11,021 nt of DNA, from the NCBI GenBank assembly GCA_030667205.1, contig DAOUWH010000026.1:1-11021 (forward strand), in the 5' to 3' direction. Every line of letters begins with the position of its first letter. The stretch's first letter is position 1. Under the pieces are notes generated by a model. That model saw nothing but the letters and a program-made list of their open reading frames with translations, was not told where the DNA came from and made no database searches. Positions 1 to 8,521 of this stretch are shown here, in pieces. This DNA comes from Nitrospirota bacterium (GTDB lineage: Bacteria > Nitrospirota > Thermodesulfovibrionia > Thermodesulfovibrionales > JdFR-86). A program made the position numbers and the translations under genes.

Positions 1-425
1 AGCTGCTGCGTGATCGTGCTTCCGCCCTCCTTGAGGTGGCGCTTCATTACGTCCTTCAGGGCGGCCCTTACTATCGCGAGGTAGTCGATGCCCTTGTGCT
101 TCCAGAACTTGGAGTCCTCGACGGCCACGACCGCGTCCAGGAGAGTCTGGGGCATCTTCTCAAGCGGCACATGAATGCCTTTCTGCACCTTTAGCTCTCC
201 GACGAGGGTGTCGTCGTCGGCGTATATCTTAGTGCTCGGCGGCACCCCCTGCTGCTTGAGCTCCTCTATAGAGGGCACCGTCCTTGCAAACGCAAAAAAT
301 CCACCTGCCGCAAGGCCAACCGCAAGCGGAAGGACTATCACGAAAAAGAAAAGCCAGAGGAGCCTCGTTAGCTTCATGCCGAGAGTTTTTTTCTTCCGCC
401 TTTTTGGTTTCTTTCTTGCCGCCAT
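1..425 (-). CDS. mrcA: Penicillin-binding protein 1A-type transglycosylase/transpeptidase, N-terminal part only
   Basis: The frame starts at ATG 425-423 and stays open for 141 codons to the left edge, so the gene is cut by the window and only its N-terminus is seen. Residues 1-19 are strongly basic (MAARKKPKRRKKK). Residues about 20-46 form one hydrophobic segment, as expected for a cytoplasmic tail plus signal anchor of a bitopic inner-membrane enzyme. Next come the start of the glycosyltransferase 51 domain, the motif EDSKFWKHKG (residues 103-112, with Glu103 as the expected catalytic glutamate), and GGSTITQQ (134-141). Family knowledge: class A PBPs polymerise lipid II and crosslink peptidoglycan in the periplasm. 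The transpeptidase domain is outside the window, so a monofunctional transglycosylase is not strictly excluded. An in-frame TAG just upstream rules out a longer start. The gene is divergent from gatA. The mrcA symbol is by family resemblance. Confidence 0.93.
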   Translation of the reverse strand, partial: MAARKKPKRRKKKTLGMKLTRLLWLFFFVIVLPLAVGLAAGGFFAFARTVPSIEELKQQGVPPSTKIYADDDTLVGELKVQKGIHVPLEKMPQTLLDAVVAVEDSKFWKHKGIDYLAIVRAALKDVMKRHLKEGGSTITQQ

Positions 426-443
426 AAGACCCTACAACCTTTA

Positions 444-472
444 ATTATAAACCTCCTCCCAAACAGGGTCAA
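444..472 (-). promoter_or_regulatory. Sigma70-type promoter for the mrcA-like gene
   Basis: Read on the minus strand there is TTGACC (472-467), a 17-base spacer and a perfect TATAAT (449-444). The predicted transcription start is near 437, giving a leader of about 12 bases before ATG 425. The leader holds only a weak Shine-Dalgarno-like GTAGGG. A much better GGAGGAGG lies inside the spacer and would not be transcribed from this promoter. Confidence 0.75.
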
Positions 473-475
473 ACG

Positions 476-494
476 AGGGGCGCACGGCGCCCTT
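476..494. repeat. Short inverted repeat between the divergent promoters
   Basis: GGGCGC (478-483) and GCGCCC (487-492) are perfect inverted copies around ACG, with A-T and G-T pairs extending the stem to about 8. It lies upstream of both -35 boxes in the mrcA/gatA gap. It could be a protein-binding site, or a chance GC palindrome. No function is claimed. Confidence 0.35.
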
Positions 495-547
495 TGAACC
501 GAGTTGAAATGCGGTTCCGATTTTGAAGAAAAGCGCCAGTGGCACCT

Positions 548-577
548 TTGACAGAGGGCGGGGTTGCGTGAGATAAT
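548..577 (+). promoter_or_regulatory. Sigma70-type promoter for gatA-gatB
   Basis: A perfect TTGACA (548-553), an 18-base spacer and GATAAT (572-577, five of six consensus bases). The predicted start of transcription is near 584, which leaves a short leader with a ribosome site before TTG 612. Because the spacer contains TTG 564, that codon cannot be translated from this promoter. Confidence 0.7.
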
Positions 578-598
578 ACCGCTTGACGACTTGATTCC

Positions 599-603
599 GG
601 AGG
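599..603 (+). promoter_or_regulatory. Ribosome binding site that fixes the gatA start
   Basis: GGAGG lies 8 bases before TTG 612. No comparable site precedes TTG 564. The downstream start also gives an N-terminus (MELCRLGIAE) that matches the usual beginning of GatA. Confidence 0.75.
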
Positions 604-611
604 CTTTTCAA

Positions 612-2041
612 TTGGAGCTTTGCAGGCTGGGGATTGCCGAGACAAGGGCACTCATTGACAAAGGAGAGGTGTCCCCCGGGGAAGTGCTCGCCTCCGTGCT
701 TGGAAGGATAGATGCCGTTGAGGACAGGGTAAGGGCATACGTCACCGTCACACGCGAGCGGGCCGGCGAGATGGCCCGCGAAAGCAGGGGCGGCCCGCTT
801 TCGGGCATCCCCATCGCGGTAAAGGACAACATGTGCACAAAGGGGACGCCAACGACCTGCTCCTCGAAGATACTTGAAAACTTCGTCCCTCCTTACGAAA
901 GCACCGTTACCTCAAGGTTGCTTGAGGCCGGTTACGTGCTCCCTGGAAAAACAAACCTCGATGAGTTCGCGATGGGCTCCTCGACCGAGAACTCCGGGTT
1001 TTTCCCTACCTCAAACCCCTGGGACCTCGAGCGGATTCCCGGGGGCTCAAGCGGCGGCTCCGCCGCCGCGGTGGCCGCCGATGAGTGCATCGCGGCCCTG
1101 GGCTCCGACACGGGGGGTTCCATACGCCAGCCCGCGGCCCTCTGCGGGGTAGTGGGGCTTAAGCCCACCTACGGGAGGGTATCGCGGTACGGCCTCATAG
1201 CATTCGCCTCATCGTTCGACCAGATAGGTCCCATCACAAAGACCGTGAAAGACGCCGCGGCGCTCATGAACGTAATCGCGGGACACGACCCCCTGGATTC
1301 GACCTCCGCCCCTGTGGAGGTCCCCGATTTCACGGCAGCTCTCTCCGGCGACATAAAGGGCATGAAAATCGGGGTGCCGAAGGAATACTTCATCGAGGGC
1401 ATGGACCCCGAGGTCGAAAGCACCGTAAGGGAGGCAATCAAGGCCCTCGAAGGGCTGGGGGCAAAGGTCTTGGACGTCACGCTTCCTCATACCGACTACT
1501 CCGTGGCCGCATATTACATACTCGCCACCTCCGAGGCCTCCTCAAACCTCGCCCGCTACGACGGCGTAAAGTACGGCCTGCGGGCCAGGGCAAAGGAACT
1601 CCTGCAGATGTACACCGAAACGCGCGCCGGGGGGTTCGGCGCGGAGGTCAAGAGGAGGATAATGCTCGGCACCTTCGCGCTTTCCTCGGGCTACTACGAC
1701 GCATATTACTTAAACGCCCAGAAGGTCAGGACGCTCATCAAGCAGGATTTTGACGAGGCATTTAAAAAAGTGGACGTAATCGCCACGCCGACCACCCCTG
1801 AGGCGGCATTCAAAAAGGGAGAGAAAACCGGCGACCCGCTTAAAATGTATCTTTCGGACATTTTTACAAACTCCGTAAACCTCGCAGGCGTGCCAGCGAT
1901 ATCAATACCGTGCGGATTCACCGGCGGGGGGCTGCCCGTGGGGCTTCAGATCATCGGAAGGCATTTTGACGAGGAGAATGTTCTCAAAGTCGCCGACGCA
2001 TACGAACGCGCCACGGACTGGCACAAAAAGAGGCCGAAGCT

Positions 2042-2045
<4 letters not shown>
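612..2045 (+). CDS. gatA: Glutamyl-tRNA(Gln)/aspartyl-tRNA(Asn) amidotransferase subunit A
   Basis: Glutaminase subunit of GatCAB. It releases ammonia from Gln or Asn for GatB, which uses it to amidate Glu-tRNA(Gln) and/or Asp-tRNA(Asn) in the cytoplasm. With start TTG 612 the protein has 477 residues, close to the family norm of about 480-490. The amidase-signature Ser-cisSer-Lys triad is visible: Lys71 in AVKDN, cis-Ser145 in PGGSSGGS, and nucleophile Ser169 in SDTGGSIRQP. The conserved KPTYGRVSRYG and the C-terminal NLAGVPAISIPCG and LPVGLQIIG are also present. The start at 612 is chosen for its GGAGG site, family alignment and promoter position; a longer 493-residue reading from TTG 564 is possible but disfavoured. 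The gene overlaps the inferred gatB start by four bases. No gatC is next to it, so that subunit must be encoded elsewhere or be diverged. Confidence 0.97.
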
Positions 2046-3530
<1,485 letters not shown>

Positions 3531-3538
<8 letters not shown>

Positions 3539-4361
3539 ACCTCATGCTTATATCCACCGCGGGGGCCGAGTGCGTAAGCGCCCCCACCGAGATGTAGTCA
3601 ACGCCGGTCTCGGCAATCTCCCTTATACTCCTGAGCGTAACGTTCCCCGAGACCTCGAGCTTGGCCTGGCCCTTTACAAGCCTTACCGCACTCCTGATAG
3701 CCTTAAGGGGCATGTTGTCCAGCATTATGATATCCGCCCCGGCGCCGAGGGCCTCTTTCACGTCGGCGAGGGTCTCGGCTTCTATCTCGATATTCAACCC
3801 GGTGCGGGCCCGCTTGGCAAGCCTTACGGCCTTCTTTATTCCCCCAACGGCGCGGATGTGGTTGTCCTTTATGAGTATGCCGTCGTAGAGGCCCATGCGG
3901 TGGTTGTCTCCGCCGCCGGTGCGGACCGCGTATTTTTCCATCTTCCTCATCCCTGGCGTGGTCTTTCGCGTATCAAGCACCTTACAGTCGAGTCCCCTTG
4001 TCTTCATGACAAATTTGTTCGTTAAGGTGGCAATGCCCGAAAGCCTCTGAAGAATATTTAAGGCGACCCTCTCCCCTTTAAGCAGAGATGTGGTGTTGCC
4101 CGAGACGCGGGCTATAACGTCTGACTTTCTGACCTTAAAACCGTCCTCTACGAAGGCGGTGAATTTTACACCCCGGTCTATGACCTTAAAAACTTCCTCC
4201 GCAAACGGAAGGCCGGAAACTACAAAGGCGCCCTTCGCCACCAGCTCGGCCTCCGAGGTGTGCTCGCGGGGGACGAGGGCCTCCGTGGTAAGGTCGCCGC
4301 TTCCGAGGTCGTCTTCTATCGCCTTCCTGATGAAATGCTTGAACTCCTCGGGTATGCCCAT
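3531..4361 (-). CDS. nadC: Nicotinate-nucleotide pyrophosphorylase (carboxylating), QPRTase
   Basis: Converts quinolinate and PRPP to nicotinate mononucleotide, CO2 and PPi in de novo NAD synthesis. The 276 residues match the family length. Motifs in order: DLGSGDLTT (18-26), LNILQRLSGIAT (101-112), DTRKTTPGMRKMEKYAV (130-146), GGGDNHRMGLYDGILIKDNH (149-168), IEIEAET (191-197), DIIMLDN (210-216), LEVSGNV (235-241) and ISVGALTHSAPAVDIS (257-272). The substrate-binding Arg/Lys/His positions of the phosphoribosyltransferase barrel are kept. SGNV replaces the more usual SGGI, a mild variation. The ATG follows the valS stop by one base and has AAGG six bases upstream, so it is very likely translated from the valS transcript. 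Its 3' end overlaps the convergent gatB end by eight bases. Confidence 0.97.
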
Positions 4362-4362
4362 A

Positions 4363-7011
4363 TCAGACCTTGAGGCCCTTTATCTTTTCCATGCTGTCGA
4401 GTACCTTGTTCTGCTTCTTGATGAGGTCGTCGTACTTCTGCTTTTCCTTCTCCACTATATGCTCCGGGGCGCGGGCGAGGAACTCCTCGTTATGGAGTTT
4501 TTTCTTGAGAACCGTAAGGGGCTCCTCGATTTTTTTCCTTTCCTTCTCGAGCCTCTGGAGCTCGCCATCGACGTCTATGCCGGAGAGCTTTACGTAGACC
4601 TCAAAGTGGTCCTTCACCGAGGTGTAGGAGCCCTTGGGCCGCGAGACCTCGGTGTCTATGAAGACGGATTTCGCGCGCGCGAGCCTCTTGATATAATGCA
4701 CGTTGTCCCGCAGTTCGAGAGCGACGTCTTCGTTTATGGGCTTTATGAACACGTCGAGCTCCTCCGCGGGCGAGATGTTCAGCTCCCCCCTTATGTTCCT
4801 GACGCCGGTTACTGCGTCCATCACCTTTGCCATCAGGGCCTCGGCCCCGGCGTCCCTCGGAAGTGCCTGCGGGAACTCGCTGACCATGATGCTGTCGGCC
4901 TTCCTTTTTATTGGAAGCGCCTGCCATATCTCCTCCGTCAAAAACGGCATGAACGGGTGCAGTAGCCTTACGACCTTCTCCAGGGTGTAGAGCAGCGTGT
5001 CCCTGACCTCGTCGGACATCTCGGTCTTGGCGGTCTCTATGTACCAGTCGCAGAACTCGTGCCACGTGAACTGGTAGATGCTGCCCGCGGCGTCGTTGAA
5101 CCTGTAGTCCTCAAGCGCGGCGTTTATCTCATCTGTGGTGGCCGCAAGCCTGCTTAAAATCCACTTCGAGGACAATTCGGAGGGTTTTGAAGCGGCTTCG
5201 TAGCCCTCAATATCCATAAGAGGGGCAGTGCCCCTCCTGTTCATCAGGATGAACTTGGTCGCGTTCCAGAGCTTGTTTATGAAGTGGCGGTAGCCCTGGA
5301 CCCTCTCTTCCTGGAACTTGATGTCCCTGCCCTGCGCGGCAAAGGCGGCAAGCGTGAAGCGGAAGGCGTCGGCCCCGTACTTGTCAACGAGCACCAGCGG
5401 GTCAATGACATTGCCCTTGGACTTGCTCATCTTCTGGCCCTCGGGGTCCCTGACGAGGGCATGGATGTAGACGTCGCGGAAGGGGACATCCCCCATGAAT
5501 TTAAGGCCCATCATAATCATCCTTGCGACCCAGAAAAACAGTATGTCAAACGCGGTAACGAGGACATCCGTGGGATAGAACGCCTTGAGGTCGTCGGTCT
5601 CATCGGGCCAGCCGAGCGTGGAGAAGGGCCAGAGGGCGGAGGAAAACCAGGTATCAAGCACATCGGCGTCCTGGCGGATGTTCCTGCTTCCGCATGAGGC
5701 GCACTCCGAGGGGTCCTCGCGCGCGACCGTGGCCTCCTGGCAGTCGTCGCAGTACCACACAGGCACCCGGTGGCCCCACCATATCTGGCGCGTGATGCAC
5801 CAGTCGTTGATGTTCTCCATCCAGGCGAAATAGCTGTTCTCCCAGCCCTCGGGGATGATGCGTATCCTCTTTTCCCTTACGGCCTTTATCGCCTCCTCCG
5901 CAAGGGGGGCGACCCTGACGTACCACTGGGGCGTGGAGAACGGCTCGATTACTGTCCTGCATCTGTAGCAGTGCCCCACCGAATGCGTGTATTTTTCCTG
6001 GTTCTCGAGGTAGCCCTGCTCCCTGAGGTCATTGAGGACAACCTCCCTGCACTCGAAACGGTCGAGGCCCTCGTACTTTGCCCCGGCGTACATGTTCATC
6101 TTGCCGTCCTCGCCTATTACGGTCACGACGGGAAGCGGCGGGCTCTGCCTCTTTGCGATGGCCTCGTCGTTGAAGTCGTGGCCGGGGGTTATCTTCAATG
6201 CCCCGGTGCCGAATTCGGGGTCCACCGCGCTGTCCGTGATTACGGGGATTTTTCTCCCCATAAGCGGAAGTTCGACAAGTTTTCCCACAAACCCCTTGTA
6301 GCGCGGGTCATCGGGGTTGACGGCCACGGCGGTGTCGCCGAGCATGGTCTCGGGCCGGGTCGTGGCGACGGTTATGTGGCCCCGGCCATCGAGCATGGGA
6401 TACCTGATGTGCGTGAGCGAGCCCTCAAGCTCTTCGTGCTCCACCTCCAGGTCCGAAAGCGCGGTCTTGCACCTGGGGCACCAGTTGATGAGCCTCGTGG
6501 CCCTGTAGATAAGGCCCTCTTCGTAGAGCCTTACGAAGACCTCTCTTACGGCCTTTGAGAGACCTTCGTCGAGCGTGAAGCGCTGGCGGGACCAGTCGGC
6601 AGAGGTGCCCATCTTCTTAAGCTGACGGATTATCCTGTCGCCGTATTCCTTCTTCCAGTCCCACACCCTCTCGATAAACGCCTCCCTGCCGAGGCGGTGC
6701 CTGTCGGTACCCTCCACGGCAAGGCTTTTTTCCACGACGTTCTGGGTGGCGATACCGGCGTGGTCAGTGCCCGGAAGCCAGAGGGCGCGCCTGCCGCCCA
6801 TCCTGTGCCACCGGGTCAGCACGTCCTGGAGCGTTGCGTTCAGGGCATGGCCCATGTGGAGCGAGCCTGTGACGTTCGGCGGCGGGATGACTATCGAGTA
6901 GGGCTCGCCCGCGGGGTTGGCCTCGGGCATAAAGTATCCCTTAGCGGCCCACGTCTCGTACCACTTCTTCTCAGCCTCTTCCGGATTGTAGCTCTTCGGG
7001 AACTCTGCCAT
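4363..7011 (-). CDS. valS: Valyl-tRNA synthetase
   Basis: Class I aminoacyl-tRNA synthetase that charges tRNA(Val) with valine in the cytoplasm; 882 residues, normal for bacterial ValRS. HIGH-type signature HMGH at residues 52-55 within PPPNVTGSLHMGHALN. The CP1 editing domain (TTRPETMLGDTAVAVNP, GHDFNDEA) hydrolyses Thr-tRNA(Val). Zinc-type cysteines lie at CPRC, CYRC and the quartet C421, C424, C437, C440. KMSKS is at 527-531. An anticodon-binding helical domain follows, and the C-terminus (about residues 815-880) is the charged coiled-coil arm that contacts tRNA. ATG 7011 gives the normal N-terminus (MAEFPKSYNPEEAEKKWYETW-like), yet no Shine-Dalgarno precedes it. Instead a GC-rich hairpin ends about 9 bases upstream. 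Leads into nadC with a one-base gap. Confidence 0.98.
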   Translation of the reverse strand: MAEFPKSYNPEEAEKKWYETWAAKGYFMPEANPAGEPYSIVIPPPNVTGSLHMGHALNATLQDVLTRWHRMGGRRALWLPGTDHAGIATQNVVEKSLAVEGTDRHRLGREAFIERVWDWKKEYGDRIIRQLKKMGTSADWSRQRFTLDEGLSKAVREVFVRLYEEGLIYRATRLINWCPRCKTALSDLEVEHEELEGSLTHIRYPMLDGRGHITVATTRPETMLGDTAVAVNPDDPRYKGFVGKLVELPLMGRKIPVITDSAVDPEFGTGALKITPGHDFNDEAIAKRQSPPLPVVTVIGEDGKMNMYAGAKYEGLDRFECREVVLNDLREQGYLENQEKYTHSVGHCYRCRTVIEPFSTPQWYVRVAPLAEEAIKAVREKRIRIIPEGWENSYFAWMENINDWCITRQIWWGHRVPVWYCDDCQEATVAREDPSECASCGSRNIRQDADVLDTWFSSALWPFSTLGWPDETDDLKAFYPTDVLVTAFDILFFWVARMIMMGLKFMGDVPFRDVYIHALVRDPEGQKMSKSKGNVIDPLVLVDKYGADAFRFTLAAFAAQGRDIKFQEERVQGYRHFINKLWNATKFILMNRRGTAPLMDIEGYEAASKPSELSSKWILSRLAATTDEINAALEDYRFNDAAGSIYQFTWHEFCDWYIETAKTEMSDEVRDTLLYTLEKVVRLLHPFMPFLTEEIWQALPIKRKADSIMVSEFPQALPRDAGAEALMAKVMDAVTGVRNIRGELNISPAEELDVFIKPINEDVALELRDNVHYIKRLARAKSVFIDTEVSRPKGSYTSVKDHFEVYVKLSGIDVDGELQRLEKERKKIEEPLTVLKKKLHNEEFLARAPEHIVEKEKQKYDDLIKKQNKVLDSMEKIKGLKV

Positions 7012-7020
7012 ACAAACGAC

Positions 7021-7055
7021 GGCGGGGAATCCGCTTTCACGACCGATTCCCCGCC
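7021..7055 (-). terminator. GC-rich hairpin between the receiver gene and valS
   Basis: GGCGGGGAATC (7021-7031) and GATTCCCCGCC (7045-7055) are perfect 11-base inverted copies with a 13-base loop. Read on the minus strand it lies 21 bases after the receiver-protein stop and is followed by GTCGTTTGT, a poor U-tract, then the valS ATG. It could terminate or attenuate receiver-gene transcription, stabilise its 3' end, or act as a leader structure controlling valS. The T-tail is too weak to be sure of intrinsic termination. The surrounding gap 7012-7076 shows no clear separate valS promoter. Confidence 0.55.
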
Positions 7056-7076
7056 GGATTTAAGCTAAAAGCGCTT

Positions 7077-8177
7077 CTAGCTCTCCTCTCTTATCCTCTT
7101 AATCTCTTTACTAATAAGATTCTCGGCAAGCTCGGGGACCGTCTCCCATAATACAGTCTCAACCTCTTTTTTAAGGTCGCTCATGGATTCCTTAAGCGTC
7201 TGCTTGGCGAGCCTTTCCATAAGCTCCGGCGCTATCTCCCACAGCACCTCCTCAACGGACTCGCTGAGAGTAGGAGCAATAGCCTCCATGAGAGCCGCCT
7301 TCATGTCCATAGTGCCGAGAAACTCGGTGATTTTCTCGTTGGTCAATTTCTGAAAAGTCTCGGTGAATGCCTCGGAGCCCGGCACCTCGACAGAAGGCAT
7401 TTCGTGCATCGGCTCCTCGGCAATAGCCTCAAACCCGACGGGCTCAGGCTCTACCAGCCCCTCTTCGAAAGTGCCCTCGACCGGCGTAAGCTCGGCCTCA
7501 TCCAAAACGGGCTCCACTGCCGTTAGCTCGGCCTCCGCCTCCGAGACGACCTCCGCAAGCTCAGCCTCTTCTTCCGGGACGACCTCCGCAAGCTCAGCCT
7601 CTTCTTCCGGGACGACCTCCGCGGGCTCGGCCTCTACAGCCAATTCTTCTTCAAAGGGCTCAAAACCAACGATATCTTCCTCAGGCGCCCCTTCTTCGGC
7701 AAGCTCAATCATTTCGTCCTCGGGCTCCAGCTCGTCCATCTCGAGCCCTTCGACCTCAAGGATCTCTGCCTCTGTGGCCTCGGCCTTCGGAGCAGGCGCC
7801 TGCGCGACAGCCTCCGGGGACAGGACTTCGCGTAGCCTGCCTAGAAGGTCTTCCGACTCGAAAGGCTTTATCAAAGTGCCGTTGGCACCCACCTTCTTTG
7901 CGAGGGCCTCGTCCAATGTCTCAAACGCACCCGCCAGCAGGATGACCGGAATATCTTTTGTCGCTGGGTTTGCCTTAATCTTTGCGGAAAGTTCGTAGCC
8001 GTTCAGGCCCGGCATGTCGATATCGGCCAGTACTACGTCGGGCTTGAAGGTCCTTACGGTTTCGAGCCCTGTATCCCCGTCCGGGACGGCCTTGAGCGTA
8101 AAGCCCTTGGCCGTAAGGATGATCTCCACGACCTTGTGGATGGTAATGCTGTCGTCTGCAAGAAGTACCTTAGCCAT
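7077..8177 (-). CDS. Response-regulator receiver protein with acidic repeat linker and duplicated C-terminal helical motif
   Basis: 366 residues. Residues 1-120 form a CheY-like receiver: acidic pair Asp8-Asp9, phosphoacceptor Asp52 in LADIDMPG, Lys104 in LIKPF. The usual switch Thr/Ser after strand 4 appears as Ala82 (ILLAGAF). About 121-280 is a Glu/Ala/Val/Pro-rich linker with tandem repeats and is probably disordered. The C-terminus carries two copies of a helical motif: VEEVLWEIAPELMERLAKQ (308-326) and VETVLWETVPELAENLISKE (339-358). There is no DNA-binding or enzymatic output domain, so the output is probably protein-protein; the partner is unknown. Similar receiver-plus-helix proteins are, to my knowledge, common in deltaproteobacteria, without a defined role. 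No Shine-Dalgarno precedes ATG 8177, and the promoter lies almost directly against it. Lies between fmdB and valS on the same strand, with no histidine kinase nearby. Confidence 0.9.
   Translation of the reverse strand: MAKVLLADDSITIHKVVEIILTAKGFTLKAVPDGDTGLETVRTFKPDVVLADIDMPGLNGYELSAKIKANPATKDIPVILLAGAFETLDEALAKKVGANGTLIKPFESEDLLGRLREVLSPEAVAQAPAPKAEATEAEILEVEGLEMDELEPEDEMIELAEEGAPEEDIVGFEPFEEELAVEAEPAEVVPEEEAELAEVVPEEEAELAEVVSEAEAELTAVEPVLDEAELTPVEGTFEEGLVEPEPVGFEAIAEEPMHEMPSVEVPGSEAFTETFQKLTNEKITEFLGTMDMKAALMEAIAPTLSESVEEVLWEIAPELMERLAKQTLKESMSDLKKEVETVLWETVPELAENLISKEIKRIREES
7545..7610 (-). repeat. Two exact tandem copies of a 33-bp unit coding for an 11-residue acidic repeat
   Basis: Positions 7545-7577 and 7578-7610 are identical 33-base units beginning gacgacctccgcaagc. 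Degenerate copies flank them: 7611 onwards repeats the first 12 bases exactly, and the sequence before 7545 resembles the unit. They encode the repeating AELAEVVPEEE pattern at residues about 190-211 of the receiver protein. Exact identity at the DNA level points to recent slippage or unequal exchange, so copy number may vary between strains in frame-preserving steps. Confidence 0.9.
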
Positions 8178-8185
8178 GTGGGATG

Positions 8186-8214
8186 ATTTTATGTCTAAAT
8201 ACTGAAAAAGTCAA
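8186..8214 (-). promoter_or_regulatory. Sigma70-type promoter for the receiver gene, leaderless geometry
   Basis: Minus strand TTGACT (8214-8209), 17-base spacer, TAAAAT (8191-8186). Only eight bases separate the -10 box from ATG 8177, so transcription should begin zero to three bases before the start codon. This fits the lack of any Shine-Dalgarno sequence there. Confidence 0.7.
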
Positions 8215-8255
8215 GATTTTCATGTGCCGGGACACGCTCAGCAGGACGATACCAC

Positions 8256-8432
8256 TCAGCCGCCGCCCGAGGAGAACGCCCCGGATGAAACCCCGCAACT
8301 AAACGTGGATATCTGCTTCGTGACGTCCTTTGAGCCGCACTCCTGACAAGCCGTCTCTCCGTCGGACGCTTTAAGCGTGATTACGCTGAATATACGAGCG
8401 CAACCGTTACAGAGGTACTCGTATATCGGCAC
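8256..8432 (-). CDS. FmdB-family small zinc-ribbon protein
   Basis: A 58-residue frame from GTG 8432-8430 to TGA 8258-8256. It begins VPIYEYLCNGC, the hallmark (M)PIYEYxCxxC opening of the FmdB/CxxC_CxxC_SSSS zinc-ribbon family. Four cysteines form two knuckles (C8-C11 and C29-C32), followed by a short Ser/Gly-rich tail (SSGAFSSGGG), as in other members. The start is well supported: AGGAGG (8443-8438) lies five bases before the GTG, the best ribosome site in the window. Family members were named putative regulators after FmdB of Methylophilus, but the biochemical role is not settled; a metal-binding or nucleic-acid-binding function is likely. The gene is divergent from amrS and upstream of the receiver gene on the same strand. 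A 77-base gap follows, containing the receiver promoter and no clear terminator. Confidence 0.88.
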   Translation of the reverse strand: MPIYEYLCNGCARIFSVITLKASDGETACQECGSKDVTKQISTFSCGVSSGAFSSGGG

Positions 8433-8468
8433 CCTTACCTCCTGTATATTTAGTTACTTATCCACTTA

Positions 8469-8497
8469 ATTTTGCATATTTATGCCTTCTAAGTCAA
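8469..8497 (-). promoter_or_regulatory. Candidate sigma70-type promoter for the fmdB-like gene
   Basis: Minus strand TTGACT (8497-8492), 17-base spacer, CAAAAT (8474-8469, four of six). The predicted leader is about 30 bases and contains the AGGAGG site. The -10 is modest, and a shifted AT-rich box nearby is possible. It overlaps the region upstream of the amrS -10 box. Confidence 0.5.
8474..8485. promoter_or_regulatory. Perfect 12-base palindrome GCATATTTATGC in the fmdB/amrS gap
   Basis: GCATA-TT-TATGC reads as perfect inverted arms. It lies inside the spacer of the fmdB promoter and just upstream of the amrS promoter, a position from which one bound dimer could affect both genes. It may also be a chance AT palindrome. 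No regulator is assigned. Confidence 0.4.
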
Positions 8498-8506
8498 ACT
8501 CCCGTC

Positions 8507-8515
8507 TGGTATAAT
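8507..8515 (+). promoter_or_regulatory. Extended -10 promoter for amrS, leaderless geometry
   Basis: TGGTATAAT is a perfect extended -10 (TGn-TATAAT). The -35 region at 17-base spacing, TTCTAA, is weak, as is usual for extended -10 promoters. Six bases (CGTGCT) separate TATAAT from the GTG at 8522, so the first transcribed base is predicted to be at or beside the start codon. Confidence 0.7.
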
Positions 8516-8521
8516 CGTGCT

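Noticed and set aside
564..611. Upstream extension of gatA from TTG 564
   Set aside because: The codon lies between the -35 and -10 boxes, lacks a ribosome site, and adds residues not found in GatA. TTG 612 fits on all three points.
4090..4965. 291-codon plus-strand open frame across nadC and valS
   Set aside because: It is antisense to two clear conserved genes and spans their junction. Its Leu/Val-rich look comes from the complement of Lys/Glu-rich ValRS.
5770..6558. 262-codon plus-strand open frame
   Set aside because: It lies wholly antisense to the valS catalytic and editing domains. High GC makes long antisense frames common here.
7363..7998. 211-codon plus-strand open frame, Ser/Ala/Thr-rich
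   Set aside because: It is the antisense shadow of the Glu/Ala-rich linker of the receiver gene. The low-complexity composition is a by-product, and it has no ribosome site or family resemblance.
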